From assembly GCA_903839715.1 (NCBI GenBank), contig CAIMDH010000066.1, forward strand, positions 1-9,088: a stretch of DNA of 9,088 nucleotides, read 5' to 3'. Within the stretch, counting starts at the first letter, position 1. Each line of letters starts with the position of its first letter. Origin of the DNA: an uncultured bacterium. Its GTDB lineage: Bacteria > Patescibacteriota > Minisyncoccia > Phycocordibacterales > UBA918. The translations under genes were made by a program, and so were the position numbers. This document shows positions 1 to 6,474 of this stretch, piece after piece. Under the pieces are notes generated by a model. The model had not been told where the DNA came from. It made no database searches and worked only from the letters and a program-made list of their open reading frames with translations.

Positions 1-25
1 AGATAAAATTGTTTAATTGAATGGA

Positions 26-775
26 CTATTTTGACCACCTGAGTTTTTTGTACCAGGCTTTTATTTTGGACAGGAGCGCTACGTGAGGCTTGGTAAAATC
101 TGTAAGTTGCTTGGCGTCCTCGACGCGGTACTGCCCTACTTTGGTCCGGCGTAAGCCTGACATCACTGCCGGATACCCGAGCCGCACTCCCAGCTCTTCT
201 GTGAGTGAACGAATGTACGTGCCGCTACCTACCTTGAATTGTATTGACAGCTGCAGTCGTCTTTTTTCATCAATTACGACTTCTTTTTGTTCTAATAATT
301 CAGCTTCATAGACACGCATCATACGCAGAGGTACTTCAGAAACAAGCTCGCCTTTTACTTCTGCCTTTCGTGCTCTTTTATACATTGGTACTCCGTCTCT
401 TTTTATAGCGCTATATGCTGACACCGGGAGTTCCGTCTCGCCGACAAGCGAGGCAAGAGCTTCGAGGATATGCTCACGGGAAACATCACCTGCATATTCC
501 TTTTCATTAATTACTTTACCCTCCATATCACTAGTTGAACGCTGCTCACCCAAGAGAATGTTTGCTACATACTCTTTGTCCAAACCCACTAGGTCAGTGA
601 GAAGTTTTGTGCCTCTTTCCACACCAATAAGCATCAGGCCGGAAGCCAAAGGATCAAGGGTACCAGCATGGCCGAACTTATGAATACCAGTCCGCCGCCG
701 TAACTGCCGAATCACGGAAAAAGAACTCATGCCCTTTGGTTTATCAATGAGGAGCAATGGTGGAAGCGACGACAT
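26..775 (-). CDS. truB: tRNA pseudouridine(55) synthase TruB, short form without PUA domain
   Basis: TruB converts U55 in the T-loop of most tRNAs to pseudouridine in the cytoplasm. Counting from the ATG at 775, the N-terminus carries the family signature LLLIDKPKGMSS, then GHAGTLDPLASG with the catalytic Asp at residue 41. The tyrosine motif YSAIK follows at about 121-125, GTYIRSL at about 185-191, and LRRTKVGQYRV at about 208-218. The protein is 249 residues, against about 314 in E. coli, and ends soon after the catalytic domain, so a PUA domain is absent or minimal. The residues before YSA are V-S where many TruBs have P-P. I chose ATG 775; an in-frame TTG at 784 would add three residues, and neither has a clear Shine-Dalgarno sequence. 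The gene begins 14 bases after the stop of the CcdA-like gene, so it is probably co-transcribed with it. Identity is secure. Confidence 0.95.
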   Translation of the reverse strand: MSSLPPLLLIDKPKGMSSFSVIRQLRRRTGIHKFGHAGTLDPLASGLMLIGVERGTKLLTDLVGLDKEYVANILLGEQRSTSDMEGKVINEKEYAGDVSREHILEALASLVGETELPVSAYSAIKRDGVPMYKRARKAEVKGELVSEVPLRMMRVYEAELLEQKEVVIDEKRRLQLSIQFKVGSGTYIRSLTEELGVRLGYPAVMSGLRRTKVGQYRVEDAKQLTDFTKPHVALLSKIKAWYKKLRWSK

Positions 776-789
776 AGTGCACAATCTTG

Positions 790-2031
790 CTACAAGACCA
801 ACAATCCTGGATTAATAATCAGCAGTAGACCGAGGAAGAGCATCAAAATGCCGCCAATCAGTAGTGAAAGCTGTGCATACTTACCACCATGAGCTTCGAG
901 CTTAGAGAAGCCCCAAATCGCCAACGCAAACACGACCAAGTCGTCAAACATATAGCCGAGGGTGTATATCAAGATGTACCATTGTCTTTCCATAAACAAG
1001 AGGCCGTTCATTTCCAAAATCTTGGTGTACGCTTGTGGGATGCCGATTGAACAGGCAAATTCAATGATGTTCACTGAAAACGCAATGACCAAAATTGCGA
1101 AGATGGAGGTGATGGTAATAGGAGACTCAATTACCTGCTTAAACTTATTGATAGTGCGTGACTGTGTATCAAGATCAGTGATATCACACACAAGTTGTGC
1201 ATCTTTGTTTTTGTGCCAGCGCCAAAGGAAAAAGATGGCGCCACCTACAGCTAGGAACCCGACGAGAGGTGTGACAATTTCATCAAGAGCGACAAAATCC
1301 CAAGTCTTATACCAGACATTAAGGATGAGATTGTACATAATCGCCTCAGCGAGCATGAAGATAGTAGCTAGAAAAATCATCTTCTTCTTGCTACCAGCCT
1401 GTGAAAGCAAAACCAAGAATGTAATAAGAACCCACATCGCACACGGATTGAATCCATCAATTACACCAAGCAATAGCGATAAAGAGAAAAGAGAAAAGGA
1501 GCGTAAATCAACAACACCTAGGAATGGCAACTCAAACACAAATTGACTGGTTCCTGTATCACATGCAATACCCGTACACCCTGCCCCAGTCTCAACGCTT
1601 TGGACCGGAGCGTTCGCAATATGCTGCTCCACGGTCTTAATCGGAGAATTTTGTGCCAACGCCAGTGCTTCAGTAATCTGGCGACCGGTAGTGTTTTCGC
1701 CATTAAAGCCCACAATCACCCGTTCACCAACTACAGTGATTGGTGTTACTTTGGTGAGTCCGTGCTTTGCGGTCACCTCATCATAGAGACGAGCTGCTGT
1801 TTCATCTTCATTAAGATTTAGGTATACAAACGGTAGTTTTTTATCCGTCAAAAAGGCAAACTCCTGCTTACAAAACCCACACGTATCACGACCAAACACA
1901 TAAATTTGGGATTCTTCTACCACCGGTGTATTTTCAACTGTAGTCGTCTCAGCCTGACTAACCGCAAACGGCGAAAAAAAAGTAAACAGCGCTGCACCAA
2001 AAGCCAACCACGCAACAGATAATAATTTCAT
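790..2031 (-). CDS. Secreted glutaredoxin-like domain fused to CcdA/DsbD-type membrane reductant transporter
   Basis: A 413-residue predicted membrane protein that probably carries reducing equivalents across the membrane to an extracytoplasmic thioredoxin-fold domain. Residues 1-27 look like a signal peptide ending S-Q-A. Residues 42 to about 125 form a glutaredoxin-like domain with active site C51-G-F-C54 and the cis-proline motif V-T96-P97. A linker contains a second pair, C152-T-G-I-A-C157. From about 180 there are roughly six hydrophobic segments (near 180-211, 218-240, 253-272, 305-330, 350-372 and 385-411). Intramembrane cysteines sit in N-P-C197-A and E-F-A-C327-S, placed like the CcdA/DsbD redox pair; C282 lies in a loop. 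The fusion puts donor and acceptor in one chain. TruB follows 14 bases downstream, and YgjP-like lies 29 bases upstream. The exact substrate (disulfide-bonded surface or secreted proteins) is inferred from the family. Confidence 0.85.
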   Translation of the reverse strand: MKLLSVAWLAFGAALFTFFSPFAVSQAETTTVENTPVVEESQIYVFGRDTCGFCKQEFAFLTDKKLPFVYLNLNEDETAARLYDEVTAKHGLTKVTPITVVGERVIVGFNGENTTGRQITEALALAQNSPIKTVEQHIANAPVQSVETGAGCTGIACDTGTSQFVFELPFLGVVDLRSFSLFSLSLLLGVIDGFNPCAMWVLITFLVLLSQAGSKKKMIFLATIFMLAEAIMYNLILNVWYKTWDFVALDEIVTPLVGFLAVGGAIFFLWRWHKNKDAQLVCDITDLDTQSRTINKFKQVIESPITITSIFAILVIAFSVNIIEFACSIGIPQAYTKILEMNGLLFMERQWYILIYTLGYMFDDLVVFALAIWGFSKLEAHGGKYAQLSLLIGGILMLFLGLLLIINPGLLVL

Positions 2032-2038
2032 AGTACTC

Positions 2039-2047
2039 AGTATAGCA
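2039..2047 (-). promoter_or_regulatory. Extended -10 (TGCTATACT) upstream of the glutaredoxin-CcdA gene
   Basis: On the minus strand TGCTATACT ends seven bases before the ATG at 2031. TATACT matches the -10 consensus at five of six positions, and the TG one base upstream makes an extended -10. No good -35 is present. The predicted start point is at the start codon, again implying a leaderless message, and it gives the CcdA-truB pair its own promoter inside the minus-strand gene cluster. Confidence 0.5.
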
Positions 2048-2060
2048 AAAGTATAAATCT

Positions 2061-2483
2061 TTACGAAATCAGATCATTGAGGATACCTAGTCCTTCCATA
2101 TGCAGTCTTTTTTCAACAACATGTAACTCTTCTATTAGTGCTAGATAGTTTGGTAACACTGCTTCCACTGCCGCCCAGAAATTCGGACCATGATTCAGTT
2201 CTTTAAGGTGACATAGCTCATGTACTACCACGTAGTCACAAAGTGGCTGCGGTAAAAAAGCCAGTCGGTAGTTAAAATTAAGATTACCAAGTGAAGAGCA
2301 GCTCCCCCACCGTCGTCGCTGATTACGAATCGCTACTCGTTTATACTGGACTCCGCACAAGGGCGCATAGTAGCAGATCCGCTCAAAGATAATCTTTCGA
2401 GCAGCTTCTTTGTGTAGTTGATAGTGTTTTGTTCCTACTGAAACACGATTTTTCTTAATTTTTTTTAAAAACCTTGCAAACAT
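2061..2483 (-). CDS. YgjP/DUF45-type zinc metallopeptidase-like protein
   Basis: A 140-residue protein with the zinc-binding motif H88-E-L-C-H92 and a third likely ligand, H98, in L-N-H-G-P-N-F-W. This is the hallmark of the YgjP-like/DUF45 (WLM/M48-related) fold. The preceding R-R-R-W59-G-S-C motif and the N-F-N-Y-R-L strand are also typical of the family. E. coli YgjP is slightly longer (about 167 residues), and many bacterial members exceed 220, so this is a compact N-terminally shortened form. The N-terminus is basic, with no signal peptide, so it is cytoplasmic. Physiological substrates are poorly defined: members are annotated as metal-dependent hydrolases, and YgjP has been linked to UTP pyrophosphatase activity, but nothing here distinguishes protease from nucleotide hydrolase. 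The gene ends 29 bases before the CcdA-like gene starts and begins 95 bases after the helicase stop. Confidence 0.85.
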   Translation of the reverse strand: MFARFLKKIKKNRVSVGTKHYQLHKEAARKIIFERICYYAPLCGVQYKRVAIRNQRRRWGSCSSLGNLNFNYRLAFLPQPLCDYVVVHELCHLKELNHGPNFWAAVEAVLPNYLALIEELHVVEKRLHMEGLGILNDLIS

Positions 2484-2493
2484 CTAATTCTAA

Positions 2494-2499
2494 ATTTTA
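2494..2499 (-). promoter_or_regulatory. Possible -10 (TAAAAT) upstream of the YgjP-like gene
   Basis: Read on the minus strand, AAACTAAAAT ends ten bases before the ATG at 2483, so a transcript would have only about three or four bases of leader. The hexamer is the same as before the genes at 4327 and 6475. The surrounding 95-base intergenic DNA is very AT-rich, so a chance match is more likely here than at the other sites. Confidence 0.35.
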
Positions 2500-2578
2500 G
2501 TTTGTGCTAATAAATTTTTTACCTCAATTCAGTGTACAAATCCCTCTTTAACTAAAATAAATTTGAATGATTGCACGA

Positions 2579-4276
2579 TTATTCACCCTTTAGTGTCGCA
2601 AGCGCGCGCGCCAGTCTTATTAAAATATAACTGTATTTTTCTCCAGTCTCTTCATAGATAGGTTTCAGCTTTTCATTACCATGCACTGCAATCGCCGCAA
2701 ATATTTCTGCTTTTACCGTTTTGTTCCACCCCGCTTCATGAGTAAGTACCGCCTCAAGCTCAGCTACATTTATTTCCCCTTCTGCCACCAAAGTCTCCAC
2801 ATGCCCTACAATAGTAGATGCGGTGAACGAACGAGCTTCCGCTACAGCTTGCACACTCCCAAGCTCCGCCAAAAGCTTTTTGGTTTCTACTTGTGTGTTT
2901 TCTTTTTTGATACGTTCGGCTGGAGTTTTTTTCTTAGCTACCGCTTCAGCATTCGGAATAATACCACCTCCGGCCTTAACAAAGTGCTCATGCATCGTGG
3001 CCAACTCTTCTTTATCCATCGCTAAAAAGGTCTCTTCTGCGGCATCTGACTCAGTGGTAAAGCGAACATCTTGAGCGATTATCTTTGGGTCGACCATGAG
3101 CGCATTAGCATTCATACCAAGCACCTTAAGCCCAGCAAGTGAACGGACACGCGACAGCGCTACATATCCTTGACCATACACAAAAGATTTTGAAAGATCT
3201 ACCTCAGCAGCATCAAGCGACATTCCTTGGCTCTTATGTACCGTAATCGCCCAGGCTAAGCGGAGTGGCAACTGTTCGATAGAAGCCAGTGTCTTTCCTT
3301 CTTCACTAAGTTCCCAACTCACCGGCTCAATAATGATGCGTCGTTTATCAGCAGTCTCAATAATCGGGTTACCATCATATGTATCAAAGCCAACCACCCG
3401 CGCCAACGTGCCGTTGACATACCCAGCTTCAAAGTTATTTTTAGTACACATCACCATGGCATCCACTTTGAGATAGAGAACTTCTGGTGAGAGACAATTA
3501 CGCATCATGGACTCATGAAGGACTTTGTTGCCACGCGCCAGCATTTTATATGACTTTGTACTACCACCAAGCTCAGCCAGCTTAGCTGAGTTTACCGCAT
3601 CCACATCAGCATTATGGGTGTACAAACGGGTCGGCTCAATATCTTCATACTCGATAGCAGTTTGCTCATTGAGGAGTGTGTAGTGATCTTCTTCAATCTC
3701 TCCCCGTCGGATAGAGCTCAGTAAACTCAGAAGCAGTTCATCTTCCTGACGAAACTGCTCAGTGATATAACACACCAGTGGTCGCAAATGCTCCCAGGCA
3801 CGCGACTCAAAAGCATAGCGCATCGCATCACCATTACGTGTCACTGGTGGCAACTGAAAGAAGTCACCTACACACACTACCTGCATACCACCAAAAGCTT
3901 CGGCTGATTGCCGGATGGTACGACAAATAATATCCACCATATCCAGTAGCTTGCCATCAAGCATGGAGATTTCGTCAATAATGAGTACGCTCGTCTTCTT
4001 CATGCGCTTCACTAGACGTTCCTTTGTCACAATCTGATCAAGATCATACTTTGTCAACGTATCGCGTGCTCCGACACCACTCCACGAATGAATAGTGAGT
4101 CCTCCGATATGTGTAGCCGCAATACCAGTTGAAGCAGTCACGGCCACCGTCAAACCTGCTGCTTCTAGCCACGCTATATACTGATTAATAACATAGGTCT
4201 TACCCGCCCCAGGCTCTCCCGTCAAAAAAACATTGGCTCCGGTCTTCAAAATAGAAAGTGCTGTCTCTTGTGTCAT
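2579..4276 (-). CDS. Pif1/RecD-like superfamily 1 DNA helicase with C-terminal HTH_40-like domain
   Basis: A 565-residue ATP-dependent helicase of the Pif1/RecD2 branch, expected to unwind DNA 5'-to-3' and to act at stalled forks, G-quadruplexes or recombination intermediates. Walker A is G20-E-P-G-A-G-K26-T27; motif Ia is T-A-S-T-G-I-A-A at about 47-54; Walker B is I-I-D101-E102; motif III is V-G-D138-F-F-Q-L-P-P. Motifs V and VI appear as A-I-T-V-H-K-S-Q-G-M-S-L and Q-G-Y-V-A-L-S-R-V-R before about residue 390. After a charged linker, the last ~110 residues contain a helix-turn-helix like the helicase-associated HTH_40 domain (V-A-E-A-R-S-F-T-A-S-T-I-V-G-H-V-E). The helicase core is complete. 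It is divergent from the FAD oxidase, with about 50 bases between start codons, and no clear Shine-Dalgarno precedes the ATG at 4276. Pif1-type assignment is firm; the cellular role is inferred. Confidence 0.92.
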   Translation of the reverse strand: MTQETALSILKTGANVFLTGEPGAGKTYVINQYIAWLEAAGLTVAVTASTGIAATHIGGLTIHSWSGVGARDTLTKYDLDQIVTKERLVKRMKKTSVLIIDEISMLDGKLLDMVDIICRTIRQSAEAFGGMQVVCVGDFFQLPPVTRNGDAMRYAFESRAWEHLRPLVCYITEQFRQEDELLLSLLSSIRRGEIEEDHYTLLNEQTAIEYEDIEPTRLYTHNADVDAVNSAKLAELGGSTKSYKMLARGNKVLHESMMRNCLSPEVLYLKVDAMVMCTKNNFEAGYVNGTLARVVGFDTYDGNPIIETADKRRIIIEPVSWELSEEGKTLASIEQLPLRLAWAITVHKSQGMSLDAAEVDLSKSFVYGQGYVALSRVRSLAGLKVLGMNANALMVDPKIIAQDVRFTTESDAAEETFLAMDKEELATMHEHFVKAGGGIIPNAEAVAKKKTPAERIKKENTQVETKKLLAELGSVQAVAEARSFTASTIVGHVETLVAEGEINVAELEAVLTHEAGWNKTVKAEIFAAIAVHGNEKLKPIYEETGEKYSYILIRLARALATLKGE

Positions 4277-4314
4277 GTTGGGAATAAGCCTACCATATTT
4301 TCCAATCGATGCGG

Positions 4315-4320
4315 TAAAAT
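4315..4320 (+). promoter_or_regulatory. -10 element (TAAAAT) giving a probably leaderless FAD-oxidase mRNA
   Basis: TAAAAT lies exactly six bases before the ATG at 4327, in the context GCGGTAAAATAGAAGTATG. With the usual 6-7 bases from -10 to start point, transcription would begin on or next to the A of the ATG, leaving no room for a Shine-Dalgarno sequence. No convincing -35 box is seen at 16-18 bases upstream. The same six-base geometry recurs before the gene at 6475. Confidence 0.55.
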
Positions 4321-4326
4321 AGAAGT

Positions 4327-6216
4327 ATGAAAACCAGTTCTTCTACTACCCTCAAAGTAAAAAATCTTGATGCCCGTACCAAAAAAGTCGTAACCCTCAA
4401 GACGAACAAACTGGCCCCGGTAGCCAAAAAGCAAAAGGCCGCCCCTAAGTACAGCCATGCTGAGCTATATCACAGTCATGCACCCATCATCCCCACCGCT
4501 TTTAGTAACAAGCCCATCATCAAACGCAATCCACTCGGCCACCTCCTGATTGAAAAAATGTTTCGCGAAGCAGGCTTTCGTGGTGGCGTGTCTAGTGACA
4601 AACGTATCCTAGAAAAATACAGCACCGACGAAAGTATTTTTCATATTCGACCACAAGTAGTGATTCAGCCAAAAAGTACCAACGACCTCGAAATCGCTAC
4701 AAGGGTTATTGCTCGAGAGACCAAGCGTTTCACTTCACTTTCCCTTACTCCCCGTGCGGCTGGTACCGGCCTTTCTGGTGGCTCACTCACTGATTCCATC
4801 GTCGTCGACGTCTGCCCGTATCTCAATAAGATTGGCGAAGTAGTTGAAACCAAAGACAAAATCACCATCACCTGCGAACCAGGAGCGATGTGGCGTGATG
4901 TCGAAAAGAAACTCAAGCGTCACGGTGCCTACATACCTTCATACACCTCATCCAAAGATATCTGTACAATTGGTGGCTCAGTAGCGAACAACGCCGCTGG
5001 CCCAGATTCGCTACGCTACGGCCACTGTGCTGACTGGGTAGAATCTCTCGAAGTAGTCTTTTGTGACGGCCACACCTACTCTATCAAGCCCCTTACTTAT
5101 AAGGAGTTCAAGTCACTAATCAAAGAAAAGCACGAACACGCACGTATCGCTCGTGAGATTTTTGCGCTGCTCGAAAAAAACGAAAAAGAAATTCTAAAAG
5201 CGCAGCCTAAAACCAAGAAGAACACGGCTGGGTACGCACTCTGGAACGTTTGTGCCGAAGGTGTCGCTGCTTTCAAAAAAGGTAAGGGGTATTTTGACCT
5301 GACGCGGATTATTTCTGGGAGTCAGGGTACCGTTGGTGTGATTACTCACATCACGATGCGAGCGATTCCGATTCAGAAAAATACTTCACTCGTCGTACTC
5401 CCTCTCTTCAATCTCGACGAAGCAGCCAAAGCCATTTTAGTAGCTCTCAAGTACAATCCCATCAACGTCGAGATCTTTGATGCCCTCACCTTCGACCTTG
5501 CCCTTAAGAATCCCGAGTTCTTCAAGAAGCGCCTCTCTGGCCTAGACTACTACAAGACCCTACTGGCTATGTACACAACCTACCACGTGCGTCTTGGTCG
5601 CAAGACTCCCGAATTTACCATCCTGGCAACATTTGATGAAGATACCACCACAGAAACTCCCGCAGCAGATATTGCCAAACAAATGTCCGTCTCGAGTGCC
5701 AAAGCACGCGTGGTCAAAAATCCGTACGAAGCGGAAATGTACTTACAAATTCGACGGGCTAGTTTCTCACTATCCAAGCTTATCGACCCTAGTAGACGCC
5801 CTGCTGCCTTCCTCGAAGACATGACAGTCCCTCCAGAAAACCTCGGTAAGTTCTTTGTGGAAATCAAAAAGATGCTCAAGGAATTTAATGTGCAGTCTGC
5901 CGTCCATGGACACGGTGGCAATGGGCACTTCCATTTTTATCCGCTTCTCGATTTCACCAACAAGACAACGCCGATGCTGGTCGAAAAAATGGCCGACAAA
6001 TTCTTTGCCACTGCTATCAAATACAAGGGCAACATCTGTGGCGAACACAACGACGGCATCATCCGCACCCCGCACCTAAACAAGCTATTCAGCAAACATA
6101 TGCTGGAGCTTTTCAAGCAGACCGAGCACATTTTTGATCCAGACGACATCTTCAACCCTGGCAAAAAGGTCAATCCTCGCTTCGACGTCAAAACCACCAT
6201 GCGCACCACAAACTAG
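4327..6216 (+). CDS. GlcD-type FAD-linked oxidase (glycolate/D-lactate dehydrogenase-like)
   Basis: A 629-residue flavoprotein of the FAD_binding_4 plus FAD-oxidase_C architecture, as in D-lactate dehydrogenases and glycolate oxidase GlcD, which oxidise 2-hydroxy acids. Residues 1-40 are a lysine-rich, low-complexity leader. The FAD-binding PCMH-type domain starts near 90: R-P-Q-V-V-I-Q-P-K at about 108-116, then R143-A-A-G-T-G-L-S-G-G-S, and G-G-S-V-A-N-N-A-A-G-P further on. The C-terminal substrate domain has H527-G-H-G-G-N-G-H-F-H536, G-E573-H574-N-D-G-I, and the terminal signature D-P-D-D-I-F-N-P-G-K at about 604-613, typical of 2-hydroxy-acid oxidising members. No CxxC ferredoxin or CCG domain follows, and no partner Fe-S gene lies next to it, so the electron acceptor is unknown. 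Substrate cannot be read from the sequence. The start is fixed by the adjacent -10; it is followed by the tRNA gene. Confidence 0.9.
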   Translation: MKTSSSTTLKVKNLDARTKKVVTLKTNKLAPVAKKQKAAPKYSHAELYHSHAPIIPTAFSNKPIIKRNPLGHLLIEKMFREAGFRGGVSSDKRILEKYSTDESIFHIRPQVVIQPKSTNDLEIATRVIARETKRFTSLSLTPRAAGTGLSGGSLTDSIVVDVCPYLNKIGEVVETKDKITITCEPGAMWRDVEKKLKRHGAYIPSYTSSKDICTIGGSVANNAAGPDSLRYGHCADWVESLEVVFCDGHTYSIKPLTYKEFKSLIKEKHEHARIAREIFALLEKNEKEILKAQPKTKKNTAGYALWNVCAEGVAAFKKGKGYFDLTRIISGSQGTVGVITHITMRAIPIQKNTSLVVLPLFNLDEAAKAILVALKYNPINVEIFDALTFDLALKNPEFFKKRLSGLDYYKTLLAMYTTYHVRLGRKTPEFTILATFDEDTTTETPAADIAKQMSVSSAKARVVKNPYEAEMYLQIRRASFSLSKLIDPSRRPAAFLEDMTVPPENLGKFFVEIKKMLKEFNVQSAVHGHGGNGHFHFYPLLDFTNKTTPMLVEKMADKFFATAIKYKGNICGEHNDGIIRTPHLNKLFSKHMLELFKQTEHIFDPDDIFNPGKKVNPRFDVKTTMRTTN

Positions 6217-6252
6217 TTCCCGCGTTACCCCCTTCACGAATCCAGTTTTTTC

Positions 6253-6261
6253 TGCTATAAA
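6253..6261 (+). promoter_or_regulatory. Extended -10 promoter (TGCTATAAA) for the tRNA-Glu transcript
   Basis: TGCTATAAA combines a near-consensus -10 with the extended TG motif. It lies in the 91-base gap between the oxidase stop and the tRNA. A start point about seven bases downstream (near 6268) falls on the first bases of the hairpin at 6267-6302, roughly 40 bases before the mature tRNA 5' end. A T-run upstream (6246-6251) is too close for a -35, so the -35 contact is unclear. Confidence 0.5.
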
Positions 6262-6266
6262 TATGC

Positions 6267-6302
6267 GACTTGAATTGGCAGCTCCACCTACCAATTCAAG
6301 TC
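6267..6302 (+). repeat. Perfect 12-bp inverted repeat (hairpin) in the tRNA-Glu leader
   Basis: GACTTGAATTGG at 6267-6278 is the exact reverse complement of CCAATTCAAGTC at 6291-6302, separated by a 12-base loop (6279-6290). It ends five bases before the tRNA acceptor stem. No T-run follows, so it is not a classical terminator for the oxidase. It would form the 5' end of the precursor tRNA if the promoter at 6253 is used. It could alternatively be a binding site for a dimeric protein or a 3'-end stabiliser of the oxidase message. Confidence 0.7.
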
Positions 6303-6307
6303 TATTT

Positions 6308-6382
6308 GGCCCTATCGTCTAGTGGTTAGGACACAAGGTTTTCATCCTTGAAGCCGGAGTTCGATTCTCCGTAGGGTCACCA
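6308..6382 (+). tRNA. tRNA-Glu (anticodon TTC), CCA encoded
   Basis: A complete 75-base cloverleaf. The acceptor stem pairs GGCCCTA with TAGGGTC (one G-U), the discriminator base is A and CCA is genomically encoded. The D-arm is G-T-C...G-A-C around AGTGGTTAG. The anticodon stem CAAGG/CCTTG encloses the loop TTTTCAT, placing anticodon TTC at 6341-6343 (reads GAA/GAG). The variable loop has four bases, and the T-arm is CGGAG-TTCGATT-CTCCG. The GGCCC...GGGTCACCA ends resemble Bacillus tRNA-Glu. It is followed by a terminator and an AT-rich accessory region, so it may be an island attachment target. Confidence 0.97.
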
Positions 6383-6401
6383 TCAACAGCGCGCACGAGA
6401 A

Positions 6402-6440
6402 GCGTACAAAAAGCCTCCTTTTGGGAGGTTTTTTGTATGC
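6402..6440 (+). terminator. Strong intrinsic terminator after tRNA-Glu
   Basis: A 17-bp stem with two G-T pairs is formed by GCGTACAAAAAGCCTCC (6402-6418) and GGAGGTTTTTTGTATGC (6424-6440), around a five-base loop. The right arm holds a T6 run directly after the GC-rich core CCTCC/GGAGG. The left arm carries an A5 run, so the element could also act on transcription from the opposite strand. It isolates the tRNA from the downstream two-gene operon. Confidence 0.85.
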
Positions 6441-6459
6441 TGATTAAGTATTCAATAAA

Positions 6460-6468
6460 TGCTAAAAT
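6460..6468 (+). promoter_or_regulatory. Extended -10 (TGCTAAAAT) driving the DUF4365/solenoid operon
   Basis: TGCTAAAAT ends six bases before the ATG at 6475, the same spacing and the same TAAAAT hexamer as at the FAD-oxidase gene. The predicted start point coincides with that ATG. A weak candidate -35 is TGATTA at 6441-6446 with a 16-base spacer. The site is 20 bases downstream of the tRNA terminator, so the operon has its own promoter. Confidence 0.55.
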
Positions 6469-6474
6469 GACTTC

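Noticed and set aside
1..25. TAAAAT at 4-9 followed by an ATG at 21
   Set aside because: The ATG opens antisense to TruB with a longer gap than the other leaderless sites; nothing supports a gene.
962..1546. Plus-strand 194-codon frame opposite the CcdA-like gene
   Set aside because: It lies wholly antisense to a well-supported membrane protein, and its composition reflects the complement of hydrophobic codons.
2494..2558. 9-bp inverted repeat ATTTTAGTT (2494-2502) / AACTAAAAT (2550-2558)
   Set aside because: The arms do not extend beyond nine bases, the spacing is 47 bases, and the region is very AT-rich. The left arm is explained as a -10; a plus-strand promoter from the right arm would only read antisense into the helicase.
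4273..4458. Minus-strand 61-codon frame ending in an ATGA overlap with the helicase start
   Set aside because: It is antisense to the start of the FAD oxidase, covers that gene's -10, is low in recognisable content, and has no promoter or ribosome site; the overlap appears to be chance.
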